64,000 nucleotides of DNA from Macrothele yani. Lineage: Eukaryota; Arthropoda; Arachnida; Araneae; Macrothelidae. The notes beneath the pieces are model-generated. The model had not been told where the DNA came from, ran no database searches, and saw nothing but the letters and a program-made list of their open reading frames with translations. A program made the position numbers and the translations under genes. Where the stretch lies: contig CM077010.1 in NCBI GenBank assembly GCA_039090855.1, forward strand, positions 47,882,905 to 47,946,904. Direction: 5' to 3'. Shown here one piece after another: positions 10,807 through 19,519 of the stretch (position 1 is the stretch's first letter; every line of letters begins with the position of its first letter).

Positions 10807-11095
10807 AAACCAGGGCGGGAATTTTAGGCTTGTTGTCCTCTACAGAAACACACGTACCCATAAGGGAAAACCTCATAAATTCCCTCATGAAAAAAATTCT
10901 GTTAACTCCTGGATGGAATAGAACTGTTGAGATATGCATTGTAAGTCTACACTGAAGTGCCAAAAGTCATGGGGTAACAGTATGCAAATTTTTAACTGGC
11001 GCTGCCGTCGTATGAAAGCTTTGACGCACGCCATTATTTTTATCAGTTGCGAGGTGTAACCTCGTGAATCAAGTTGAACAACCGCCAGTAGGATT

Positions 11096-12530
11096 ATGGC
11101 AAACCGATGCGATTTACCGGAGTTTCAACAAAGCATGGTAGTGGGAGCCAGACGTATAGGACATTCAATTTCCGAAGTTGGGAGAACATTCAACATTCCT
11201 CGATCCACTGTGTCACGTGTGTACCGAGAACACCTCATGGAAGGCATTATCACGCACCGTGTGAACTGCGCAGTGGCCGACCACGGGTGCTGAATGACCG
11301 TGACCAGTGGCGTCTGACCAGGATTGTCCATGCTAACAGACAAGCAACACTGGCTCAAATAACATCCACATTTAATGCAGGAGGTATGAGAGACATATCC
11401 ATCAGGTCAGGGCAGGGTAATTTAGCGTCCATTGAGTATGGGAACGGAAGACCCACCAGAGTGCCTTTGTTAACACCACGACATCGGACACAGCGCCTCA
11501 CCTGGGATCGTAAACCCGGTAATTGGACCCTGGAAGACTGACAACATGTGACGTGGTCCGATGAGTCACGCTTCCAGTTGTTACGAGCTGATGGTAGGGT
11601 TCGGGTGTGGCGCAGACCTCATGAGGCCATGGACCCAACCTGTCAACAAGGTACTGTGAAAGCTGGTAGTAATTCCATACATGTGTGGGGTGTCTTTACG
11701 TGGCACGGTTTGGGTCCTCTGGTCCTCGCAAACACGTCATTAACCGGTAATCGCTTTGTTGCTCTGCTGGGTGACCATTTGCAGCCCTGCATGAACTTCA
11801 CGTACCCCAACAACGATGGGATTTTCAGGCGGACAATGCACCCTGTCATCGGGCCCAAGTTGTCGAAAATTGGTTCGAGGAGCATTCTGGACAGTTGTGA
11901 CGGATGGTGTGGCAATCACGTTCGAACCCAATAGAGCACTTATGGGAAGTGGTGGAAATGTCCATTCGCACCCAAGATCCTGCACCTACAAATACCAGGG
12001 AACTGTGGGTGGCTGTTCAGTGAGCCGCGGATGGCTTAGTGGTTAGTGATTCAGACTATCGATGCAAGGTCCCCAGGTTCAAGCCTGAGCTGATCTTTCG
12101 GAGATGGTGTGATTTACTAACAATCGCTGAATATCCGCCGTGCATCGGACGAGCACGTTAAGTGACGGCCCCCAGGCTGGACCCACTGGTTAAATGGGTA
12201 TTTTTTCCTATGTCCCACCTGAAATTCTCTCACCCCTCTATGTGCAATATCGTACTTGTACGGTGGCGCCATCTACTGTACTCTAATCTCACTACAAACT
12301 GTTCTGTCAAAGTCGCTAGACTTGCTCTCATTCCTTCCGTTTCTGTGTCCTGCCCGAAAGGCGATCTCGCTGTAGGTGGCTGGGACCTAAACTCTACTCA
12401 CTGTGGACGGAAGCCCTACAAGAAAATGACTCATGCTTGTGGCTGTTCAGACGACATGGCTCAACATCTCTCTAGAAGCCTCCCGGCCACTTGTGGAATC
12501 GATCCCAAGTCGAGTTGCTGCATTTCGCCG
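11096..12530 (+). pseudogene. Tc1 transposase of Tc1-B, frameshifted and SINE-split
   Basis: The start at 11096 reads MANRCDLPEFQQSMVVGARR with a helix-turn-helix (SISEVGRTFNIPRSTVSRVY), then shifts frame near 11260 into RPRVLNDRDQWRLTRIV. The catalytic part resumes at 11548 with MTWSDESRFQLLRADGRVRV, holding the first catalytic Asp in the usual W-DESRF context, and HVWGVFTWHGLGPLV. The second Asp motif and the NPIEHLWEVV region fall in other frames near 11840-11960. The frame then meets the SINE at 12021 and resumes after it (LWLFRRHGSTSL). Several frameshifts and the insertion make it inactive. Confidence 0.87.
12021..12438 (+). mobile_element. SINE2-related insertion with 12-bp target-site duplication
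   Basis: The duplication gtggctgttcag lies at 12009-12020 and 12439-12450. The head (gccgcggatggcttagtggt, box B-like aggttcaagcc) and the segment atatccgccgtgcatcggac match SINE2, but the 3' half (cggtggcgccatctactgta and on) is not found in other SINE2 copies, so this is a distinct subfamily or chimera of about 418 bp. Confidence 0.85.
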
Positions 12531-12743
12531 GTCTAGAGGATGTCCTACTCGATACTAGGTACGCATTCCATGACTTTTGGCACTTCAGTATAATTCAGTC
12601 GTGAACAAATTTAAGTAGAAATTTAAGGGTGAAACAATTTTAAAACTCCACTCATGTTTGAATATAACATATCAAACCATGCTCAAAACGGAGTGTTGTA
12701 CCAAATAATTATATATTTATTTGGTAACTGATTGTCACTTGTG

Positions 12744-13172
12744 CAGTGGCGCACTCAGGAATTTTTGTTGGAAGGGGCTGTATATATAGTCATAGTTTAT
12801 ATAACAATAATTTTTGTTGGGGGGTGGGGGCTGTATATATATATATATATATATGCCTGTAGTTTATATACGGTTGTGACGTGCGTCGCTCTTAATTTCT
12901 TTGCGGCTTTGGGATGAAAACACCATGTAAAGAAAACACTATGTAATTTTTTGAACATGTGAATATAATATTTTTTGTTTAATTTGTGACGTACGTCGCT
13001 CTTAATCTCTTTGGGGCTTTGGGAAAAGGACACCATGTAATAGAAGACACTATGCAATTTTTTGAACATGTAAAATAATATTTTTGAATGTGTAATTTGT
13101 GACGTACGTCGTTCTTATTCTCTTTGGAGGGGGCTTAAGCCCCCAAAGCCCCTCCGTGATTGCGCCAATGCA
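12744..13172. mobile_element. MITE-like element with similar ends and internal tandem blocks
   Basis: The left end gtggcgcactcaggaat pairs imperfectly with the complement of the right end (cattggcgcaatcacgga). Flanks read cttgtgca and cctgtgca, a possible 8-bp target-site duplication with one mismatch, which would suit the hAT superfamily. Inside, a block with gtgacgtacgtcgctcttaa and a following ctttggg occurs three times, and a TA run lies near 12834-12854. No transposase is present. Confidence 0.55.
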
Positions 13173-13690
13173 CCTGTGCAACGGTATTCGTACCACCTCC
13201 TTGAATAGACGCATTTTAAATATTCTACCCATTAGTTTGACTCGTGAATTGCCGTTTTGATCCATGAACCAGTATCGGTAAATCGTTGTTTAAGGTAAAT
13301 GCGGGTGGGACACGGATTTCTGAACCCCTCTGCCGGAGAATCGCTTTTTGCTGTCTCTGCTGGAGAATTGCTTTATGCTCTATGGCTCTGCCTGGATAAG
13401 GGTGTGGGGATGATGGACCATCAAAATGTTTACTAATGCCTCCTTCAAATTTATTCATAACAGCGTGCATGGTCTGACGACAAATTTTTCACTGATATAG
13501 AGAGAATTTTGCTTTGTCATTTTAGAGCAACTATACAGATAGAATGGAACGCCAAATTTTTTTTTTCAAGACAATAACGTTTTAGAGAGATAATGCAAAG
13601 CTCGAATTAACTTAACGATTCTTATTCATAAACACCAAAATAATTATTCGTTCTTTCTAAGCAATCCAGACAAAGATGATAAAAGAAATA
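13173..13690. other. No recognised gene
   Basis: Ordinary-composition DNA between the MITE-like element and repeat B. Frames of 71-90 codons on the minus strand show no recognisable motif. Confidence 0.4.
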
Positions 13691-13757
13691 GTGTGCCATT
13701 TTTCACTGTATAAATTCTGAAATTCACGAGCCACTTTCCGTGGTTCCTTTCGTGAAT

Positions 13758-14285
13758 TGGACTCGACAGGGCAGCAACAAACTTCTTTCCATCAAACCGC
13801 AGATCGGACTATGGCAATCTGGATTGCGGAAGAATCGTCGCGAGGAAGTAGTTCTTGCGCGGCTGCGCATTGGGCATTGTCGTTTCACCCACCGCTTCTT
13901 GCTGTGTGGCGACACTGCCCCAATGTGCGAGACGTGTAACAGTCGTCTCAGTGTCCTTCATGTCTTGTGTACTTGTGTCCGCTTTCGTGACAACCGTTTT
14001 CAATATTTCCGAGCTTATTCATTGGAAGACAATTCAGCTTCCCTTCAAAGAATCTTAGGTGACTGTTGTGATACGTTCGCAGTTTTTTCATTTTTCAGGC
14101 AAATTGACTTTTTTAAACTAATCTAAATTATCATCGTTCTTGTTTTTCAGTTGTCCTACTCCGCCGTGCTTCTTATTACTCTTCCTAGCTTTTAACTTGT
14201 TTTCTTTAATTGCTTCGTGATTGGCGCTCTTTGGCCGGACCTGGCCCTTGCGCCATTAAAATGCACCAACCAACTAACCAACCAA
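13758..14285 (+). pseudogene. I/jockey-type LINE, C-terminal zinc-knuckle fragment and 3' end
   Basis: The frame 13740-14126 encodes EEVVLARLRIGHCRFTHRFL followed by C-x2-C and H-x-C spacing (PMCETCNSRLSVLHVLCTC), the cysteine-histidine tail found at the C-terminus of I- and jockey-clade LINE polymerases. The 3' untranslated part follows and ends in an accaaccaactaaccaacc run. A 12-bp target-site duplication, cctttcgtgaat, lies at 13746-13757 and 14286-14297. The copy is heavily 5'-truncated, as usual for LINE insertions, and the first codons of the open frame are host sequence. Confidence 0.88.
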
Positions 14286-14876
14286 CCTTTCGTGAATAAT
14301 GAAGCATATTCCTGATTCAACCTTTTCCGTGACATGACGGGAAGAACCTGAATTTCACGGATTTTTCGTACCTCAGGAGAGTTCTGAATTTTCAGAAACC
14401 TTTCCGAAATTCTTTCCGTACATTAACGGAAAATTTTTGTTTTCACTTTTCCGTATCCATATGACAGAAAATTTCCGGTAATAGGAGCGATTCTCGAGAA
14501 TAGCTACTTGAGGTTTAGCTATTAATTTCAATCATCTGTCGGCGGACCTGATTTTGAAGTTCTGTTGCGCGATCGGATATTGTGGATAGCATATCGCATG
14601 ATAATTTGGTTATCGCTTCCTTTTCCTCGCCACACATTTGATGCACCAGCTATTGTATAACATCGTGTTTTACCGTAAGAAACCGGGTGCTTTAAATATC
14701 ATACGGGCAACTGTGTAATGTCTATGTACGAGGGTTGTACCGAAAGTAATGCAAAAGTGGACCTAATTTTTAATTAACTGATAGAGGTCGTTCAAATTGC
14801 ACATGTTGTTAGAGTAATTCTTTTTCTACACGAAGGTACTCTTCAACATAGTCTCCATCCCAAGTAATGCATTTGC

Positions 14877-15090
14877 AGCCCCGATGGCGCAGTGGTCTAA
14901 GCGATGGCCTCTGATCATTCGTCCGAAAGGGGTCCGGGTTCGAATCCCGGAGAGGCATGGATGTTGTGTTTGTTTTACGGCACTGGCTTTCTCCTTCCCT
15001 GGAACCAGTGACCCTAAATTAGGGACGGGCGACTGCTTATAGCCCATTGAGTTGCTCACGGTGGTCGTTAAACCTCCAATTAAAAAAAAA
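14877..15090 (+). mobile_element. SINE1 copy inside mariner-1, 15-bp target-site duplication
   Basis: The 15-bp duplication aagtaatgcatttgc flanks it at 14862-14876 and 15091-15105. Head agccccgatggcgcagtggt and box B gggttcgaatccc are intact; the tail is A11-like. It interrupts the C-terminal end of the mariner-1 transposase. Confidence 0.95.
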
Positions 15091-15105
15091 AAGTAATGCA
15101 TTTGC

Positions 15106-16423
15106 GCCATCGTTGAACCCAACTCTCGAATCCTCTTTGAAAAAATTCAGGTGTGGACTGTTGTACCTACTTCTTCACATCCACTTTCCCCTCATCTGTG
15201 TCATCAAATCGTTGTGCCCGGATACTGTTCTGTATTAGACCGAACAGGTTAAAGTCGGAGGGGACCAGATCTGGGCTGTACGGTGGATGTGGAACCACCG
15301 ATCAGCCTAATTTGCTGATCGCCTGATTTGTTGCCAAAGATGTGTGTGGTATCGCATTATCATAGTGAATGTGGATCCTTTTCAGATTCTTGTTCGGTCT
15401 CTTCCTCCTTATGGCTTCTCTAAGCTTCTTGATAGTCTTGCATTGTCATGGTGAATGTGGATCCTTTTCAGATTCTTGTTCGGTCTCTTCCTCCTTATGG
15501 CTTCTCTAAGCTTCTTGATAGTCTTGCATTGTCATGGTGAATGTGGATCCTTTTCAGATTCTTGTTCGTTCTCTTCCTCCTTATGGCTTCTCTAAGCTTC
15601 TTGATAGTCTTGCATTGTCATGGTGAATGTGGATCCTTTTCAGATTCTTGTTCGTTCTCTTCCTCCTTATGGCTTCTCTAAGCTTCTTGATAGTCTTGCA
15701 TTGTCATGGTGAATGTGGATCCTTTTCAGATTCTTGTTCGGTCTCTTCCTCCTTATGGCTTCTCTAAGCTTCTTGAGTGCCTCAGTGTACCGCTTGCTGG
15801 TCACGGTACGACCACGTTCCAGAAAATCAAGGAGGATGACACCCCTGTCATCCCAAAAAACAGTCACCATAACTTTCTGTCCTGATCGCTTGCTCCTGAA
15901 CTTCTTAAGCCTTGGCGAAGAGCTGTGACGCCATTCCATGGATTGATTCTTCGTTTCCGGATCGTAAAGATACACCCACGTTTCATCCCCGGTCACCAGA
16001 TCGAAATAAAGTGTCTTCATTGTCGACAAACGCTTCCAGCAAATCAGAGCAGACTTCCACCATTCTCTCCTTCAAATCGCGTGTTAACTGCCGAGGTACG
16101 GGTACCCACTTTGCACACACTTTCCGATACCCTAAGTCTTCCACCATCTTCTGTATGGCATTGTGATCACAGTCCAGTTGTGCAACAAGCTCTCGGATTG
16201 TGTCTCGTCTCTTCGAGCGAATCAATTCAACCACTCGCTGACGATTCGCGTTAGGTTTCGCAGATGATGTCCTCCCACTGCTCTGTTTGTCTTCAATGCT
16301 GGCTTCCCCTTCTTTAAACTTCTTCATCCATCTGTGCACATTGCTTTTGTTAATGGTGTCATCTCTGTAAACATTATGTAGCCTTATGTGGATGTCAGAC
16401 AGCCTGCACTCTTCCTTCGTCAA
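15106..16423 (-). pseudogene. Mariner-1 transposase, disrupted
   Basis: The minus strand from 16423 encodes MTKEECRLSDIHIRLHNVYR, a helix-turn-helix region with HRWMKKFKEGEASIEDKQSS GRTSS linker, then VVELIRSKRRDTIRELVAQL and VCAKWVPVPRQLT. A frameshift near 16000 leads into TLYFDLVTGDETWVYLYDPE, which holds the first catalytic Asp motif of mariner transposases, then VMVTVFWDDRGVILLDFLER and IHIHHDNARLS with the second Asp. The third Asp region is 5' of the 86-bp expansion on the plus map (15106-15360) and reads as PHPPYSP-like with further damage. The SINE1, the expansion and frameshifts inactivate it. The start at 16423 fits the usual length. Confidence 0.88.
15365..15790. repeat. 86-bp tandem expansion, five units, in the mariner-1 coding region
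   Basis: The start gtgaatgtggatccttttca occurs at 15365, 15451, 15537, 15623 and 15709, exactly 86 bp apart. The unit is part of the transposase gene (the complement includes the region coding KNLKRIHIHHDN). Because 86 is not a multiple of three, each added unit shifts frame. Units three and four share a cgttctc variant where the others read cggtctc, so the amplification went in more than one step. Confidence 0.96.
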
Positions 16424-17015
16424 GAAAATGATGGCACGTTGGCTTCTGCTTGGAATCCATAATTTACCTGCAATGAAGATGAAGTGTTACTATAGAGGAA
16501 AAGTTACTCTACCAACATGTGCAATTTGAACGACCTCTGTCAGTTAACAGAAAAGTTATGCTCACCTTTGCATTACTTTCGGTACAAACCTCGTATTATA
16601 GTGACTGGTCGTCTTAAGGCAAAAGCTATTAAAAGTAGCTAGAGAAAATTTTATATTTAGGAGGTTTGTGAAATAATACTATGAAGTAGTACATTTCATC
16701 TTTTCTTGAACATATTGAAGGTCATTGTCTGTATAAAAAATTGGTAGCGCAATGCAAATAGTTACCACCATAGCAACAACCGAAAAAGAAATACTTACTC
16801 TTAGCTTTTCGTGCAGGTGTTCAGTGAATGGAAACTGCTTTCCGCATTAAATTATGAAATGTCATTATCTTAGCAGCAACTGAGAAAGAAATATTTGTGA
16901 CGACAAGCTTAGTTATCGTGCTTTCGTTCAGGTGTTCTGTAACGTACCAGGAGATGTGACGTACCTGCCAGAAGGACGCACACGACATAAAGGCAGATAG
17001 GAATCAGAATAAAAC

Positions 17016-17088
17016 GTCCGCGTAGCTTAATTGGTAGAGCAACTTATTCCGGAATGAGTGGACCCGGGTTCGAATCCTGGCGCGGATA
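17016..17088 (+). tRNA. tRNA-like gene, possible Arg anticodon CCG, inside the 5' LTR
   Basis: The cloverleaf can be drawn over 73 nt: acceptor gtccgcg with cgcggat (one G-U pair) and discriminator A; TA; D stem gctt/gagc with loop aattggta; T arm ccggg-ttcgaat-cctgg. Box A (tagcttaattggtagagc) and box B (gggttcgaatcc) are good. The anticodon arm is odd: stem actta/tgagt encloses an eight-base loop ttccggaa instead of seven, so the anticodon is unclear, CCG if the usual offset from T33 applies. It may be a pseudogene or only a Pol III promoter. A partial copy of its 3' end recurs at 17297-17304. Confidence 0.6.
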
Positions 17089-17119
17089 AAAATGACGGAG
17101 AAATTTACTTCGTTATAAT

Positions 17120-17131
17120 TGGCGCCCGAAC
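17120..17131 (+). other. Primer-binding site complementary to lysine tRNA
   Basis: The 12 bases tggcgcccgaac lie two bases after the proposed LTR end. This is the well-known start of lysine-tRNA primer-binding sites. Complementarity seems to stop after these 12 bases. Confidence 0.7.
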
Positions 17132-17166
17132 TTTTCTCGAACACGAGATCTTGACGTTTATTATCC

Positions 17167-17307
17167 ATGTCTTCCTTACCTGAGACAACTTCAATTTTCT
17201 ACCCCAAGGCAAGTTCCGAGGGTAATGGTGTTTTTTATGAAAATTTGCAAGAAGCCTGTGGCTCTAACTTTGATATGAATGATCTACACACACCCCGGCG
17301 CGGATAA
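17167..17307 (+). CDS. Short open frame of the miniature LTR element (possible gag remnant)
   Basis: Starting at ATG 17167, 36 bases after the primer-binding site, a 46-codon frame begins MSSLPETTSIFYPKASSEGN and ends in the truncated 3' LTR. The position is where a gag start would be expected. No gag domain can be recognised in so short a peptide, and it may be chance. Confidence 0.35.
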   Translation: MSSLPETTSIFYPKASSEGNGVFYENLQEACGSNFDMNDLHTPRRG

Positions 17308-17514
17308 AAATGACGGAGAAATTCACTTCGTTATAGTTCGGTGAATGGAAACTACTTCCCGGATATAATTATGTGACGTCATCGCTATAACACTAACTGA
17401 GAAAGAAATATTTGTGACGTCACGCTTAGCTTTTTGTGTTTTCGGGCAGGTGTTCCGTGAATGGAAACTGCAAATTATTAAGAATAAATTATCAACGTCT
17501 ATTCACAATTTAAA

Positions 17515-17578
17515 GCTTTATTAGTATCGACTATAGTTTCGCACAGCTTCTGGCTCGGCTTCATCAGGACGAATGGAG
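17515..17578 (-). ncRNA. Hammerhead-ribozyme-like motif of the Penelope fragment
   Basis: On the minus strand the order is CTGATGA (17567-17561), a helix II region gccgagccagaagctgtgc, GAAA (17540-17537), a one-pair helix III C-tata-G and the cleavage triplet GTC (17531-17529). Helix I can pair gtc with gat and att with aat. Such minimal hammerheads are known from Penelope-like elements. One extra base separates CTGATGA from helix II, and helix II pairing is weaker than in the 48-49 kb copies. Confidence 0.6.
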
Positions 17579-17679
17579 CGCAAACATTCAAATCATTGTG
17601 ACATCATCCAGTGGCGTGGGGGATCCATGGGTTTGGTTCATTGTGAAAGCCCCATATATACATATATATCGCTTTAAAT

Positions 17680-18045
17680 TCATACAAAATCTCCCCTCAA
17701 GGGGGGGGGTCCGGACCCGAGGACCATCCCCTTGGCTAAGCCTATGACATCATCAGAGTTCTGACGGTCACGGTTTTTGGTGAGTTGTTTCCACGCGCTT
17801 GAAAGAAATGGAGTCGACGTCATGTCGTTGTCAAGCAGTGAAGAGTTCCGGTATATGTGAAAAGCTTCTAGTACTACATTAAGCTTGATCGTTGAATCAG
17901 GTTTATCAATGAGCGCAGCGTTTTCAAACAGAAATTTATGGTTGTTTTCGTGACAATGCTGTGCTATAGACGACTTCTTCAGTTTGACTGCATTTGGTGC
18001 GTAAGTATACTCATGTAACTTACATCTGGAGCCGCAATATAACAT
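17680..18045 (-). pseudogene. Penelope-like element, C-terminal GIY-YIG-associated end
   Basis: The frame encodes CGSRCKLHEYTYAPNAVKLK, then SSIAQHCHENNHKFLFENAA, VVLEAFHIYRNSSLLDND and FLSSAWKQLTKN. The order H-C-H with the downstream EAFHIY and a final xSSAW is the pattern of the region following the GIY-YIG nuclease core in Penelope-like elements. The nuclease core itself is missing; sequence continuity breaks near 18050, where an oppositely oriented polymerase begins. The last 15 or so codons before the stop are read-through into a G-rich run and are probably not native. Confidence 0.75.
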
Positions 18046-18132
18046 ATTGCTTTGCTTCCATCTTGTGGACTCATCTAATACCGATATCGACTTTACTTCA
18101 GGAACTTAAACTCCGAGTTCAAAATCTCGATT

Positions 18133-19519
18133 ATGAAGAAATCTCTATCTGCGACAATCAACCGTTTTTTGAAGCTGAGGATAAAGAAGTTCAAATTACT
18201 GAACCACTTAAACTTCTTATTTCGATGCAAGAGATGCCACATATTGCCAAAATTTATCTCCTTGAAATGCAACTTGAGACCTTCCCATAACGTCAAGAAA
18301 GCGATATCTAATGCTTCGTTTGCGCTCTTAAGAGCTATTATTAAATATACGAGAAAGAATATAGCAAACGTTGAGATTGAACTGGCTAAAATATTACCAG
18401 AATTTTCGGACCTAGACGGCAAAACTTCGTCTAGGAGTTCCAATATGTCGTTTACTCATAAAAGAACATTAGAACGAAAATTTGAAAAATTATCAAATAA
18501 TAGCAACAATAAAGAAAATTCCTATCTCAAAGTGAGGAAATCTGTACGGTTAAGGAAGTAATATCTAACCTTTCTGCTTTTAATCCGAGCGAAATTCAAA
18601 AACGAATTTTACGTTACAATTCAAATTTCGCAATTTCAGAAAAGATACCAGTATCTAATGTCGTTGCGTCAGTTGAAGAGTCCTTGACAAAAAGCGATCT
18701 AAGCATTGATGAAAAAGAAACGATTACACATTGTGTCAGCCAGGTAATAACATCAAATTTCTTTCCACTATTTAAACCCAATCTCAACAAGAAATAGTAT
18801 AAAGCTCTAAAAGAATTACAGTCAAATTCTGATATCATCATTACTAAAGCCGATAAAGGAAGACAAGTTGTTATTCTAGACAAAACACTTTACGAGGCAG
18901 AGGTCGAAAAATTGATTTCCGAGGGACCGTATAAGAAATAAAAAATGATCCGTCGGAGAAACATCTAAAAGAAGTTCGAAAAGTGGTATCAAGTTGCGTT
19001 ACTCTTGACCAAAGCTCAAAAAGCTATCTGAAACCCTCATATGCCCGTTGTCCGCGTTTCTATGCACTTCCGAAGATACACAAGATTGGCGTCCCTTTCC
19101 GTCCCATTGTCAGCAATATCGGCTCTCCTACACATAAGTTGGCCAAATTTCTATCTTTGAAACTATCCACCTTAGCGACTTCTTCAAACAAAGCTGTTGT
19201 AAAAAATTCCATTGAATTTGTCAATCTGCTTAAACGACATCCATACAATGATCAGTTCATGTTATCTTTCGATGTGAAATCCATGTTCACAAGTATATCA
19301 GTGACTGTAGCCCTCGAATCATTGAAAGCAAGTCTCATTGAACTACATTTCAGCCAACCGGAAGTTGAAGAAATTGTGAGACTGGTGGAAGTCTGTATCA
19401 AACAAAACAGTTTCCTTTTTCGTGGAAGATTTTTCCAACAGAATGAAGGCCTTGCAATGGGTAGCCCACAAACTAGTCCTGTACCATCACATTCAGCATA
19501 CCAGACCAAACAACTCTGA
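18133..19519 (+). pseudogene. Penelope-like reverse transcriptase, N-terminal and RT core, broken
   Basis: Three frame pieces follow in order. The first (18133-18561) is the basic N-terminal region (MKKSLSATINRFLKLRIKKF). After a frameshift comes ALKELQSNSDIIITKADKGR QVVILDK near 18805-18895, the Penelope motif preceding the fingers. The third (18983-19519) has CPRFYALPKIHKIGVPFRPI VSNIGSPTHKLAKFL, SFDVKSMFTSI with the first catalytic Asp of the RT palm, and NEGLAMGSP. The copy ends or degrades before the YADD-type box, so the second catalytic pair is missing. In-frame stops also occur near 18799 and 18940. It lies head-to-head with the 3' fragment at 17500-18050. Confidence 0.88.

Larger units (their letters stand above)
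10950..12590 (+). mobile_element. Tc1-B, Tc1-family transposon interrupted by a SINE
   Basis: Ends are inverted repeats: cactgaagtgccaaaagtca at the left and tgacttttggcacttcagta at the right, next to TA dinucleotides. The insertion at 12021-12438 splits the 3' part of the transposase. Without it the element would be about 1.2 kb. Confidence 0.92.
14729..16593 (-). mobile_element. Mariner-1, mariner-family transposon with long inverted ends
   Basis: The ends begin cgagggttgtaccgaaagta and, on the other strand, cgaggtttgtaccgaaagta; similarity between the ends continues for roughly 100 bp (shared gaggtcgttcaaattgcaca). TA flanks both sides (14727-14728 and 16594-16595). It holds a SINE1 insertion and an internal fivefold tandem repeat. 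Confidence 0.94.
13690..16745. repeat. Repeat B, copy 1, split by a LINE fragment and by mariner-1
   Basis: Pieces 13690-13757, 14286-14728 and 16594-16745 line up in order with the continuous copy at 23630-24355. Markers shared by both are attcacgagcc, ttctgaattttcagaaacc, ggatagcatatcgcatga, gcaccagctat and ttaaggcaaaagctatta. The unit is AT-rich with repeated TTCCGT motifs. Its class is unknown; no coding capacity was seen. Confidence 0.88.
16938..17335 (+). mobile_element. Miniature LTR retroelement (TRIM-like) with a tRNA-like gene in its 5' LTR
   Basis: The element starts tgtaacg and ends cgttata, short imperfect inverted ends, and is flanked by gttc at 16934-16937 and 17336-17339. The 5' LTR is read as 16938-17117. 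Next comes a primer-binding site (tggcgcccgaac, 17120-17131), the sequence known to pair with the 3' end of lysine tRNA in many LTR elements. The 39 bp at 17297-17335 repeat the last part of the 5' LTR with two changes, so the 3' LTR is truncated. The whole is only 398 bp. Its termini resemble those of the solo LTR at 62777-63489. Confidence 0.72.
16800..17475. repeat. Tandem host repeat of about 130-140 bp, interrupted by the miniature LTR element
   Basis: Blocks beginning caggtgttc and gtgaatggaaact recur at about 16814, 16929/17336 and 17450, each with actgagaaagaaatatttgtg inside. The LTR element at 16938-17335 sits within one of the repeated gtgttcggtgaatgg sequences. No gene is seen. 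Confidence 0.75.
17500..18050 (-). mobile_element. Penelope-like element, 3' end fragment
   Basis: On the minus strand this holds the C-terminal end of a Penelope-like protein (next entry) followed by a 3' non-coding part with a hammerhead-like motif. Parts of the same sequence (cattcaaatcattgtgacat; tttccacgcgcttgaaagaa) make up both arms of the foldback element at 48453-49374. Confidence 0.8.

Noticed and set aside
10221..10827. 165- and 185-codon frames with a nine-residue repeat on both strands
   Set aside because: The 27-bp minisatellite period is a multiple of three and has no stop in these frames; no signal peptide, splice or promoter supports a repeat protein.
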